Below, one piece after another: positions 8,313 to 15,878 of a DNA stretch of 64,000 nt; within the stretch, counting starts at the first letter, position 1; every line of letters starts with the position of its first letter. This stretch comes from DAOUBF01 sp034432795 (GTDB lineage Bacteria > Chloroflexota > Anaerolineae > DSLN01). Made by a program: the position numbers and the translations under genes. Under the pieces are notes generated by a model, which worked only from the letters and a program-made list of their open reading frames with translations, did no database searches and was not told the DNA's origin. The stretch covers positions 1-64,000 of the forward strand of contig DAOUBF010000052.1 of assembly GCA_034432795.1 (NCBI GenBank). Reading direction: 5' to 3'.

Positions 8313-9677
8313 TCAGCCCTCCTCTGCCGCGGGGATAAACCCTTGCTCCATCATCACCCGGGTCAACTCGCGGGCGCGGCGGATGATGGCAGCGGCCTGT
8401 TCATATTCTTCCTCCGCAGTTAACGCTACACGCGCCAGACCCTGTTCCTGCGCCTTCACCGCGACGGCCGCAGCCTCACGCGGGAACACATCCCACTCGT
8501 CCATTGTCGGCAGAATGTAATCCGGATGCAACCCCTTCTCCTCGGCCATCCGGGCCAGCGCCTCCGCCGCCGCAATGCACATCTCATCGGTGATCGTCCG
8601 GGCGCGGGCGTCCAGCGTGCCCCGGAAGATACCGGGGAAGCCCAGGGAGTTATTCACCTGATTGGGGAAGTCCGAGCGGCCTGTGGCGACCACGGCAGCG
8701 CCAGCCTCTTTGGCATCCCAGGGCCACATCTCCGGAATGGGGTTGGCACACAGGAACACAATCGCGTCCCGGGCCATTTTCTGCACCCACTCCTTGCGGA
8801 TGGTGTCCGGGCCGGGTGTGGATAGGGCGATGACCACATCCGCCCCATCCATGGCTTCGGGGATACCCCCCTCACGCCCCTCGGCGTTGGTGATCTGGCA
8901 CAGGCGCCACTTGTCCACAAACTCCGCCTTGCGCAACTCAATATCGCGCCGCTTCTTGTTCAGGATGCCCTTGCTGTCCACCATGATGCAGTTTTCGGGC
9001 CGGGCGCCGTAGGCGAAGATCAGGCGCGAGCAGGCCACATTAGACGCGCCTGTGCCGATGAAGGTGATACGCACGTCCTGGATGCGTTTGCCCACGATCT
9101 TGAGCGCGTTGATCAGCCCGGCCAGCGTCACCGTGGCCGTCCCCTGCTGGTCATCGTGCCAGATGGGGATCTCGCACTCCGCCCGCAGCGTATCCAGGAT
9201 GCGGAAGCACTTGGGCTGGGCGATGTCCTCCAGGTTGACGCCACCAAAGGAGGGCTGCAGCCACTTGACCGCCTGGATGATCTCATCCGGGTTCTTCGTC
9301 CCCAGGCAGATGGGCACGGCATCCACGCCGCCCAGGTACTTGAACAGCAGCGCCTTGCCCTCCATCACCGGCAGGCCAGCCTTGGGGCCGATGTCGCCCA
9401 GGCCCAGGACGCGGGTGCCGTCGCTGACGACGGCCACTGTGTTCCACTTGTTCGTGTACGAGTACACCAGTTCCGGATCGGCGGCGATGGCCTTGCAGGG
9501 CGCCGCCACGCCGGGGGTGTACCAGATGCTGAAGTCGTCAAAATCGCGCACCCGCGCTTTGAGCGCCGTCTCAATCTTCCCCCGATAAAACGGATGCAGG
9601 CGCATGGCCTCCTCTGCTGGCCTGGCCGCCCTGGCAAGCAACTCCTCCTTGGTCAGGAGTGGTTTTTCTGTCAACAT
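8313..9677 (-). CDS. NAD(P)-dependent malic enzyme
   Basis: Malic enzyme oxidatively decarboxylates malate to pyruvate. The 454-residue product is the short bacterial form. It shows the N-terminal malic signature (IWYTPGVAAPC, VVSDGTRVLGLGD), the catalytic and metal region with KGLPVMEGKALLFK-like sequence and HDDQQGTA, and the NAD-binding FIGTGASNVA. NPIPEMWPWDAKEAGA and SDFPNQVNN are also typical. It heads a pair with the downstream flavoprotein gene. The DNA just upstream, including the first bases of the gene, is duplicated (9668-9754 and 9781-9867), so two copies of its ribosome-binding region exist but only one is joined to the full frame. Confidence 0.95.
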   Translation of the reverse strand: MLTEKPLLTKEELLARAARPAEEAMRLHPFYRGKIETALKARVRDFDDFSIWYTPGVAAPCKAIAADPELVYSYTNKWNTVAVVSDGTRVLGLGDIGPKAGLPVMEGKALLFKYLGGVDAVPICLGTKNPDEIIQAVKWLQPSFGGVNLEDIAQPKCFRILDTLRAECEIPIWHDDQQGTATVTLAGLINALKIVGKRIQDVRITFIGTGASNVACSRLIFAYGARPENCIMVDSKGILNKKRRDIELRKAEFVDKWRLCQITNAEGREGGIPEAMDGADVVIALSTPGPDTIRKEWVQKMARDAIVFLCANPIPEMWPWDAKEAGAAVVATGRSDFPNQVNNSLGFPGIFRGTLDARARTITDEMCIAAAEALARMAEEKGLHPDYILPTMDEWDVFPREAAAVAVKAQEQGLARVALTAEEEYEQAAAIIRRARELTRVMMEQGFIPAAEEG

Positions 9678-9700
9678 AGTTCTCTCCTTGGGGCTGCTGT

Positions 9701-9725
9701 GGCAGGTATGGAAACCTGCCCTACA
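9701..9725 (-). repeat. Hairpin element, AGG/CCT stem variant
   Basis: On the minus strand it reads TGTAGGGCAGG-TTTCCATA-CCTGCC: stem GGCAGG/CCTGCC with loop TTTCCATA. An identical copy lies at 9814-9838 within the direct repeat. Confidence 0.8.
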
Positions 9726-9753
9726 GACAGCGGTTCTCCTTCAGCAACTCTCA

Positions 9754-9780
9754 GTAGGGCGGCTTTCCATAGCCGCCGGT
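9754..9780 (+). repeat. Hairpin element, GGC/GCC stem variant
   Basis: GTAGGGCGGC-TTTCCATA-GCCGCC: the same loop as the element at 9701-9725, but with stem bases changed on both sides so that pairing is kept. Confidence 0.8.
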
Positions 9781-9813
9781 CTGTCAACATGGTTCTCTCC
9801 TTGGGGCTGCTGT

Positions 9814-9838
9814 GGCAGGTATGGAAACCTGCCCTACA
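9814..9838 (-). repeat. Hairpin element, AGG/CCT stem variant, second copy
   Basis: Lies 113 bases from the copy at 9701-9725 and is part of the duplicated 87-base unit. Confidence 0.8.
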
Positions 9839-9863
9839 GACAGCGGTTCTCCTTCAGCAACTC

Positions 9864-10790
9864 TCAGGTCGTCAAGCCCCTCTCCGACTGAAACCCGTTG
9901 GCTGAAAGCTGACCGCTGAAGGCGGATGGCGGATAGCTATTGGGATGCTTATCCCATTTGACCGAATGCACCAGGTGCTTGGCCGCGGCGAAATCGCTGC
10001 GCTCCAGCGCGGCGTTCACGTCGGGGATGTCCAGGAAGCGCCCTAGCACCTGATACCTTGGCCCGCTGGGCACAACCAACGACCCATCGGGGAACACCAT
10101 TGCATAAACACGGTCCAGCGTGGCGTGCGTGAGAAAGTGGATGCGAATGCGCAGGTTAAGGGCCTGCACCTGGAGCACCAGGCGCGAGAATTCAGCGTCG
10201 CTCACCAGCAAGCGCTCCCACTGGCGCGGCACCATGGAGCGCGGGAAGGTCTGGAACAGGTTGAGGAACACCCGATTACTCACGCCTCGCGCCCAACGGT
10301 CCACCAGCAGGGCAATATTGGGGACATCCTCCAGGTTCAGGCGCGTCACGGTCGTGCTGATCTTCACATCCACGTCGGGATAATGGCCGAGGGCGGCCAA
10401 TGCCCGCATAATGGCCTCAAAATGGCCGGGCTTCTTGGTCTGGGCATTGACGGCCTCGTTAGAGCCGTCCAGGGGCAGGCTGATGAGGTCAATGGCGCCA
10501 TGGTGACGGGCCAGGAACTCCTCCGTGAGGCGGTCGCCGGTGGTGGACAGGGCCACCTCCAGCCCCATGTCCCTGGCTGCCCAGAGAAGCTCGCCGATGT
10601 CCGCCCGCCACAGGGGGTCGCCGCCGGTGAACACCACGCGGCGCACGCCGATGTCGCGCATCTTGCGCAGGATCAGCAAGGCCGTGACCGTATCCACCGG
10701 CTGCTTAAACCCCAGCGGCCCCCAGCAGTATGGACACTCCTGCGAGCACTCTGAGGTCACATGAAAATCCATCGTCACCACTTTACTCAT
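9864..10790 (-). CDS. Radical SAM protein of unknown substrate
   Basis: The 308-residue protein has the radical SAM cluster motif C15-S-Q-E-C19-P-Y-C22 right after an N-terminal beta strand, then FTGGDPLWR (the GGE-like SAM-contact motif) and a TIM-barrel pattern with VALSTTGDRL, LISLPLDGSNEAVN and STTVTRLN. There are no extra Cys clusters of SPASM or twitch type. The order of motifs recalls MoaA/viperin-type enzymes but is not diagnostic. ATG 10790 is preceded by GAGAGGGCG. The last 20 or so residues and the stop are encoded by repeat-like DNA, and the stop lies inside the 87-base direct repeat, so the C-terminus may have been extended or replaced. The substrate is unknown. Confidence 0.85.
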   Translation of the reverse strand: MSKVVTMDFHVTSECSQECPYCWGPLGFKQPVDTVTALLILRKMRDIGVRRVVFTGGDPLWRADIGELLWAARDMGLEVALSTTGDRLTEEFLARHHGAIDLISLPLDGSNEAVNAQTKKPGHFEAIMRALAALGHYPDVDVKISTTVTRLNLEDVPNIALLVDRWARGVSNRVFLNLFQTFPRSMVPRQWERLLVSDAEFSRLVLQVQALNLRIRIHFLTHATLDRVYAMVFPDGSLVVPSGPRYQVLGRFLDIPDVNAALERSDFAAAKHLVHSVKWDKHPNSYPPSAFSGQLSANGFQSERGLTT

Positions 10791-10814
10791 CGCGCCCTCT
10801 CCTGACGCGGGCGG

Positions 10815-10892
10815 CCCCCTCCTCCCCTCTGTGGGGGAGGGCTGGGGTGGGGGGCAGGATCACCCCCTCCCTGCCCCTCCCCCATCCAGGGG
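10815..10892. repeat. Pair of GC-skewed palindromic repeats
   Basis: CCCTCTGTGGGGGAGGG followed by CCCTCCCCCATCCAGGGGGAGGG-type sequence in the spacer upstream of the radical SAM gene. It matches the copies at 6172-6265 and 51556-51690. Confidence 0.7.
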
Positions 10893-10950
10893 GAGGGAAT
10901 GAATGACGCATGACAAACCACCAATGCCTTCGTCGTCTGTCAGTCGTCAG

Positions 10951-10977
10951 GTAGGGCGGCTTTCCATAGCCGCCGGT
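10951..10977 (+). repeat. Hairpin element, GGC/GCC stem variant
   Basis: Copy of the 9754-9780 element between the radical SAM gene and the 74-residue gene. Confidence 0.8.
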
Positions 10978-11021
10978 ACACGTCGAAGGGATCATTCAGT
11001 ACACGCCGAAGGGATCATTCA
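10976..11021. repeat. 23-base tandem duplication over a stop codon
   Basis: Units 10976-10998 and 10999-11021 share GTACACG(T/C)CGAAGGGATC with one mismatch. The inner unit encodes the end of the small protein 10996-11220; the outer unit repeats that sequence beyond its stop. Confidence 0.85.
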
Positions 11022-11220
11022 GCGGGTTGGTGAAGGCCCAACGGCAGGGGACATCCTGGCCGTTGCAGGCGAACTCATAGGAGCAGCGCCGCTGCACCAC
11101 CCGATAACCCTCTCCGGGAATCAGGTCGGTCAGCGGATACACCCGCTGCTCCAGCAACTCCACCTCGGCCTGAGCCGCCTCACACCAGCGTCTTCCAATG
11201 ACTACCCATTCCATCGTCAT
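10996..11220 (-). CDS. Small Cys-containing protein of unknown function
   Basis: This 74-residue protein is not a recognised family. It has Cys at positions 13, 45, 52 and 59 (WCEAA, RCSYEFAC, VPCRW) and a mixed-charge sequence without membrane segments. ATG 11220 is preceded by AGGAGGGCC, a strong ribosome binding site, which supports it as real. It sits between the GltD-like gene and the radical SAM gene on the same strand, and could be a small partner of either. Its 3' end carries the 23-base tandem duplication. Confidence 0.6.
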   Translation of the reverse strand: MTMEWVVIGRRWCEAAQAEVELLEQRVYPLTDLIPGEGYRVVQRRCSYEFACNGQDVPCRWAFTNPLNDPFGVY

Positions 11221-11241
11221 GGCCCTCCTTCAATGACGGAG

Positions 11242-11268
11242 GTAGGGCGGCTTTCCACAGCCGCCGGT
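11242..11268 (+). repeat. Hairpin element, GGC/GCC variant with loop change
   Basis: GTAGGGCGGC-TTTCCACA-GCCGCC. The loop differs by one base from the other copies, and the stem is intact. Confidence 0.8.
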
Positions 11269-11270
11269 AG

Positions 11271-11322
11271 ATGGAAGACGAAGGTTATCGGTCCTCCGTC
11301 CCCCGTCCTCCGTCCTTCGTCC
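11271..11322. repeat. CCTCCGTC-type repeat at the end of the GltD-like gene
   Basis: Runs of CCTCCGTC, CCCCGTCCTCC and CCTTCGTCC encode the GltD-like protein's last residues (DGGRGTEDR) and continue past its stop. Confidence 0.65.
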
Positions 11323-12730
11323 GCAGATACGCATCAATCGCCCGTGCGGCGCGCAGGCCCGCCGCCACTGCCGTGCTCACCAGGTCGGGGCCGGTGACGT
11401 TATCGCCCCCAGCGAACACACCCGGCCGACTGGTGGCGCCCGTCTCTGGGTCGGCCTTGATCAGCCCCCAGTCATGCGTCTCCAGGCCCGGCGTCGTCTC
11501 CCCGATCAAGGGGTCGGGCCAGTAGCCCAACGCCAGGACCACTGTGTCCACGTCCATGAGGAAGTTGGAGCCTTCAATCGGCACAGGGCGCGGTCGGCCA
11601 CTAGCGTCCGGCTCGCCCAGTTGCATTCGCTGGCACTCCATCTGGCGCACATGGCCGTGCTCGTCGCCGATGAAGCGCACCGGCGCGATCAGGTACTCAA
11701 CCCGCGCGCCCTCCTCAATGGCCCGCAGCCGCTCCTTCTTGCTGCCGGGCATCTCGGCCTCGGTGCGACGATAGACGCAGACGACCTCCTTCGCGCCCAG
11801 GCGGATGGCCGTGCGCAGGCAGTCCATAGCCGTATCGCCGCCGCCCACCACCGCCACCCGCTCGCCGACTTCCACCGGGCGGCGCATATGCTCCGGCAGC
11901 AGGCTGTGGGCCACATTGGCCCGCACCAGGAAGTCCGTCGCCTGGTAGATGCCTTTCAGGTCCACGCCCGGCGCCTTCAACCTGGCATCCACGTTCGCGC
12001 CTGTCCCCAGGAACACGGCATCAAACCCAGCCTCAAACAGGTCATCCACCGTCAGCCCCTGGCCGATGCGCATATTGGTCATAAAGCGCACGCCCAGCCG
12101 CTTGAGATACTCAATCTTCTCGCGCACCAGGTGCTTGGGCAGCTTAAAGCTGGGGATGCCGTAAAGGAGCAGCCCGCCCGGCTCCGGCCAGGCCTCATAG
12201 ACCACCACCTGATGGCCGCGCTTGGTCAGTTCCTCGGCCACAGCCAGCCCCGCCGGGCCGGAGCCGACCACGGCAACCAGATAGCCGCTGGGCGGCGCCA
12301 CCTGGGGCAGGGGCCAGCCCGCTACACTGCGCTGGTAGTCAGCCACGAACCTCTCCAGGGCGCCCAGCGCCACCGGCTCGCCGCGCTTGCCCAGGACGCA
12401 GGCCCCTTCACACAGCCGCTCCTGCGGGCACACGCGCCCACAGATCTCCGGGAAGATGCTGGTCTCGCGGTACTTGTTGGCTGCGCCGATGAAATCCCCC
12501 TGGGAGATCAGCCACATTGCGCCGGGGATGTCGTTATGTAGCGGGCAGGCCTCGCGGCATTTGGCCTCCGGGCACAGAATACAGCGATTGGCCTCGGCCA
12601 TCGCCGCGGCGGCATCATAGCCAATGACAACCTCGTCAAAGTCACGAATGCGCTCCGCCACCGGGCGCTCAGGCACCGGCTGGTGAGGGAGCTTCATCTT
12701 CGCTTTGCGATCGATCGTCGTTGCCTCCAT
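11285..12730 (-). CDS. gltD: GltD-like NAD(P)-dependent iron-sulfur flavoprotein (glutamate synthase small-subunit family)
   Basis: GltD-type proteins pass electrons from NAD(P)H through FAD and 4Fe-4S clusters to a partner such as the glutamate synthase large subunit. The 481-residue product has the N-terminal Cys clusters CILCPEAKCREAC and ICGRVCPQERLCEGAC, an FAD motif VVGSGPAGLAVAEEL, an NAD(P) motif VVGGGDTAMDC, and the C-terminal GVFAGGDNVTGPDLV. No large subunit gene is in the window, so glutamate synthase, a dihydropyrimidine dehydrogenase-like or an NfnB/SudA-like electron-transfer role are all possible. The start is ATG 12730. A palindromic TGACAAACGTCA lies upstream at 12881. Confidence 0.9.
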   Translation of the reverse strand: MEATTIDRKAKMKLPHQPVPERPVAERIRDFDEVVIGYDAAAAMAEANRCILCPEAKCREACPLHNDIPGAMWLISQGDFIGAANKYRETSIFPEICGRVCPQERLCEGACVLGKRGEPVALGALERFVADYQRSVAGWPLPQVAPPSGYLVAVVGSGPAGLAVAEELTKRGHQVVVYEAWPEPGGLLLYGIPSFKLPKHLVREKIEYLKRLGVRFMTNMRIGQGLTVDDLFEAGFDAVFLGTGANVDARLKAPGVDLKGIYQATDFLVRANVAHSLLPEHMRRPVEVGERVAVVGGGDTAMDCLRTAIRLGAKEVVCVYRRTEAEMPGSKKERLRAIEEGARVEYLIAPVRFIGDEHGHVRQMECQRMQLGEPDASGRPRPVPIEGSNFLMDVDTVVLALGYWPDPLIGETTPGLETHDWGLIKADPETGATSRPGVFAGGDNVTGPDLVSTAVAAGLRAARAIDAYLRTKDGGRGTEDR

Positions 12731-12789
12731 GTTCCCTTTCTTCTCCTGAGATTAAGGAGGACGAGAGCGGAGGTTGGAGATGTACAGGG

Positions 12790-12823
12790 TCCGTCCTCCG
12801 CCCTCCGTCTTCCGTCCTTTTGT
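12790..12823. repeat. CCTCCGTC-type repeat upstream of the GltD-like gene
   Basis: GTCCGTCCTCCGCCCTCCG followed by TCTTCCGTCC, similar to the tract at 11271-11322 on the other side of the same gene. Confidence 0.6.
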
Positions 12824-12880
12824 CAAATACGATACCACAGCCACAGGGGCTGAGGCAGTGTGATATGTCCTATTTTGACG

Positions 12881-12892
12881 TGACAAACGTCA
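12881..12892. promoter_or_regulatory. Palindromic motif TGACAAACGTCA
   Basis: A 12-base near-palindrome lies 150 bases upstream of the GltD-like gene. It shares TGACAAAYGTCA with sites at 32139 and 57873 (there with one end base changed), all in promoter-sized gaps. The binding protein is unknown. Confidence 0.45.
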
Positions 12893-12998
12893 CACTGCGC
12901 CTGCGCCAACGCCGCCGGCCAAAGCGCCGCCGCTTACGCGGGCGCAGGGGGGAGCGGCGGCCCGCGCCGGCCAGGGGAACACACCCCGCCCGGAGGTC

Positions 12999-13460
12999 TC
13001 AGCTCGCGGGCGGGGTGCCGATGATCTGCGAGCGGGTCGCCTGCAGGCGCGAAGCGATCACGTTGGCTATCGCCTCCAGGAGGACCACACCGGCGTCGCA
13101 GTCCTCGTGAATGAGTTGCCGCAACTGGCGCCCGTCAATAGCGATGGCGGTGACGTCATCCATGCATACGGCGGAGGCGGTGTAGCGTCCTGGGCCGATC
13201 ACCGCCGACCAGCCCATCATCATGCCCTTCTCGCGCAGCGCCGCCACCATGGCCGAGTCTCCGCCGGGGCGCTGCTGCATGCGGATCGCCACCACGCCCT
13301 GCTCCAGCACATACAGCTTATCGGCCACCTCGCCTTCGCTAAAGATCGCCTGCCCCCGCTGATAGCGCCGCTCCTCACACATGCCCTGGATGCGCTCCAG
13401 GGCATCCTCCGACAAAAAAGAAAACAGCGGGATCTGCTTCAGGGTCGTTATAGGTATCAT
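12999..13460 (-). CDS. Single-domain cyclic-nucleotide-binding (CRP-like) sensor protein
   Basis: The 153-residue product is a stand-alone cNMP-binding beta-barrel: IPLFSFLSEDALERI at the start, then YQRGQAIFSEGEVADKLYVLEQG, a segment around RYTASAVCMDDV, and a C-terminal helix. There is no helix-turn-helix domain, so it is not a normal CRP/FNR regulator and may sense a ligand for a partner. ATG 13460 is chosen because GGAGGACC precedes it; the upstream extension is spacer sequence. It lies downstream of fhs, 73 bases from its stop, with a strong hairpin between them. Confidence 0.8.
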   Translation of the reverse strand: MIPITTLKQIPLFSFLSEDALERIQGMCEERRYQRGQAIFSEGEVADKLYVLEQGVVAIRMQQRPGGDSAMVAALREKGMMMGWSAVIGPGRYTASAVCMDDVTAIAIDGRQLRQLIHEDCDAGVVLLEAIANVIASRLQATRSQIIGTPPAS

Positions 13461-13486
13461 AAGATAGGTCCTCCATACGTAACGAT

Positions 13487-13535
13487 AGACGACGGATGAC
13501 GGCAGATGATAACCGTCGCCCGTCATCCGTCGTCT
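13487..13535. terminator. Perfect 16-base inverted repeat after fhs
   Basis: Arms 13487-13502 and 13520-13535 (AGACGACGGATGACGG and its complement) flank a 17-base loop. It begins at the fhs stop codon, so the hairpin may end or protect the fhs transcript. No clear T-run follows on the minus strand. It belongs to the CCGTC repeat class. Confidence 0.55.
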
Positions 13536-15249
13536 AGAATAGGCCAACTACCTTGCCGGTCGCCAGGTCAATATCTACCTTCTGGAAGGCGGGCTTGGAA
13601 GGCAGACCGGGCATGGTGCGCATATCGCCGCACAGCGGGTAGAGGAAGCCTGCGCCCACCGAGGCGCGCACGTCGCGGATGGGCAGGCGATAGCCGCGTG
13701 GCACCCCTTTCCAGCTCGGCTCATGCGACAGGGAGAGATGGGTCTTCGCCATGCAGATGGGCAGCTTATCGTAGCCCAACTCGGTGTACAGCTTGATCTT
13801 GCGCTCCGCCTCCGGCAGGTAGTCCACCCCATCCGCGCCGTAGATATGCGTGGCGATGATCTCAATCTTCTCTTTGATGGGGATGTCCAACGGGTACAGG
13901 AAGCGGAAATTGGAGGGCTTCTCGCAGGCCGCGATCACTGCCTCGGCCAGTTCGGCGCCGCCCTCGCCGCCCCGCGCCCAAACCTCGGAGACGAAGGCCC
14001 CTTCCGCACCCGCCGCCACCGCCTGCTCTTTGACCAGGGCGATCTCAGCCTCCGTGTCGGTGGTGAAGCGGTTGATCGCCACCACAACGGGGATGCCAAA
14101 CAGGCGGGCGTTTTCAATGTGCTTGCGCAGGTTGGCACAGCCGCGCTCCAATGCGGGCAGGTTCTCCTGGGAGAGTTCCGGCGGGATGGGCTTGCCCGCC
14201 ACCACCTTGCCCAGGCCGCCGTGCATCTTCAGCGCCCGCACCGTCGCCACCAACACGACACAGTTGGGGATCAGCCCAGAAACGCGGCATTTGATGTTAA
14301 AGAACTTCTCCATGCCGCAGTCGGCGCCAAAGCCGGACTCGGTCACCACGTAGTCGGCGAGCTTAAGTGCGATGCGGTCGGCGATGATGGAGGAGTTGCC
14401 GTGCGCGATGTTGGCGAAGGGGCCAGCGTGCACGAACACCGGGCTGCCCTCCAACGTCTGCATCAGCGTGGGCATGATGGCGTCTTTGAGCAGCACGGTC
14501 ATGGCACCCGCCACCTGCAGGTCCTCGGCGGTGACGGGCTTGCCCTCGCGGTTCGTGCCGATGACGATGCGGCCCAGCCGCTGGCGCAGGTCACGCAGGT
14601 CTGTGGTCAGCGCCAGGATGGCCATGACCTCGCTGGCGACGGTGATGTCAAAGCCGGTCTCACGGGGATAGCCGTTCTCACGCCCGCCCAGGCCAATGAC
14701 GATCTGCCGTAGGGCACGGTCATTGACGTCCACCACGCGGTTCCAGGTGATGCTGAAGGGGTCAATGTTGAGCGCATTGCCGTGCAGGATATGGGCATCA
14801 ATGGCAGCCGCCAGCAGGTTGTGGGCCGCGCCAACGGCGTGGATGTCGCCCGTCAGATGCAGGTTGAAATCCTCCATAGGCACGACCTGGGCATAGCCGC
14901 CGCCCGCCGCGCCGCCCTTGATGCCGAAGGTCGGCCCTTGCGAGGGCTGGCGGATGCAGGTGAACACGCGCTTGCCCAGATAATGCAGCGCCTGGCTCAA
15001 CCCAATGGTCGTGACCGTCTTGCCTTCGCCCAGGGGGGTCGGGGTGATCGCGGTCACGTCAATGTATTTGCCGTTGGGCACGTTGGCCAGCCGGTCAAGC
15101 ACATCCAGATGGACCTTGGCCTTGTATTTGCCGTACAGGTCCAGGTCATCGGCGGTGAGGCCAACGCTCTCGGCAATTTCAATGATAGGTTTGAGGGTCG
15201 CAGCCTGAGCGATCTCCAGATCGCTGGGCACTTCTTTGATCATCGGCAT
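13534..15249 (-). CDS. fhs: Formate-tetrahydrofolate ligase
   Basis: Fhs (10-formyltetrahydrofolate synthetase) joins formate to tetrahydrofolate using ATP, in one-carbon metabolism or the methyl branch of the Wood-Ljungdahl pathway. The 571-residue product is of usual length and has the ATP loop TPLGEGKTVTTIG, QPSQGPTFGIKGGAAGGGYAQ-type sequence, HLTGDIHAVGAAHNLLAA, and FGADCGMEKFFNIKCR. ATG 15249 has GGAGGCC upstream; ATG 15243 is an alternative. With FolD and the formate dehydrogenase it supports formate assimilation or production. The cNMP-domain gene follows downstream. Confidence 0.97.
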   Translation of the reverse strand: MPMIKEVPSDLEIAQAATLKPIIEIAESVGLTADDLDLYGKYKAKVHLDVLDRLANVPNGKYIDVTAITPTPLGEGKTVTTIGLSQALHYLGKRVFTCIRQPSQGPTFGIKGGAAGGGYAQVVPMEDFNLHLTGDIHAVGAAHNLLAAAIDAHILHGNALNIDPFSITWNRVVDVNDRALRQIVIGLGGRENGYPRETGFDITVASEVMAILALTTDLRDLRQRLGRIVIGTNREGKPVTAEDLQVAGAMTVLLKDAIMPTLMQTLEGSPVFVHAGPFANIAHGNSSIIADRIALKLADYVVTESGFGADCGMEKFFNIKCRVSGLIPNCVVLVATVRALKMHGGLGKVVAGKPIPPELSQENLPALERGCANLRKHIENARLFGIPVVVAINRFTTDTEAEIALVKEQAVAAGAEGAFVSEVWARGGEGGAELAEAVIAACEKPSNFRFLYPLDIPIKEKIEIIATHIYGADGVDYLPEAERKIKLYTELGYDKLPICMAKTHLSLSHEPSWKGVPRGYRLPIRDVRASVGAGFLYPLCGDMRTMPGLPSKPAFQKVDIDLATGKVVGLF

Positions 15250-15551
15250 GGTGAGGCCTCCCTTGCTATAGCTATAACGTTATGTCAGTGCATCCTCTCT
15301 GTTCTTGAGCCAGTGCATGGGGCATAGTGCCAATCCTTCCATGCACCTGTAACTCCCTATGTTAAGGGGCGAATCCTCGCCTGTATAGTGGCAGATGTCA
15401 TACTTCTGGCGTGACATTACTCAGGAGATCGTTTAGAACGTGAACCGATTCTGAACATTTCTTGATCTCTCCTGATCACTAGATCGTGCTAGAGTACCGG
15501 GTGTAAACATCCCCCTGGCCTGAGCCAGGGGAGTGAACGGAGGGAAATGCA
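15250..15551. other. Divergent promoter region between fhs and a small gene
   Basis: The 302-base gap separates divergent genes. On the minus side, TATAGC lies near 15270 ahead of fhs. On the plus side, a hairpin CCCCTGGC-CTGA-GCCAGGGG (15512-15531) lies 20 bases upstream of the ATG at 15552, in the likely 5' untranslated region. No other gene is seen. Confidence 0.45.
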
Positions 15552-15770
15552 ATGGCTTACTTTTTGAGGGATCGGACACTTCATAACGTCAGCGTCGCCA
15601 AGACGGTGCCGGTGGCGCCGCCGCCCGCCTGGCTGCCAGCGGCCCTGCAGACGCCGCCGAAATACTACATCCTGGCAGGCATCCGGGCGCAGTTACCCAA
15701 TGGCAAGCCGTTCACACGACGCTACGTGCAGGCCCGCAAGGACGGGGACGACTGGTATTTGCTTTGCTGA
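15552..15770 (+). CDS. Small basic protein of unknown function
   Basis: This 72-residue protein is unrecognised. It has an N-terminal AYFLRDRTLHNVSV, a Pro-rich centre (VAPPPAWLP) and a C-terminal half rich in aromatic and basic residues (FTRRYVQARKDGDDWYLLC) ending in Cys. No membrane segment is seen. ATG 15552 is preceded by GGAGGGAAATGCA, a good ribosome binding site, with a stable hairpin just before it. It lies upstream of the response regulator gene, 108 bases away. Confidence 0.55.
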   Translation: MAYFLRDRTLHNVSVAKTVPVAPPPAWLPAALQTPPKYYILAGIRAQLPNGKPFTRRYVQARKDGDDWYLLC

Positions 15771-15878
15771 AGGGACTTATCGCTGGCTTATCCCGGCCCC
15801 AATGACCTTAGTTTCCTTAGACTCTTTTAGATAATCCGTTGAGTACCACATTGCGAATGGAGGACCCACCCCAAAGCC

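Larger units (their letters stand above)
9668..9867. repeat. 87-base direct repeat flanking a hairpin element
   Basis: Bases 9668-9754 recur at 9781-9867 with one visible mismatch (AACATAG versus AACATGG). The 26-base spacer is a copy of the GTAGGGCGGC hairpin element. Copy 1 covers the malic enzyme start; copy 2 covers the stop of the radical SAM gene. Confidence 0.9.
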
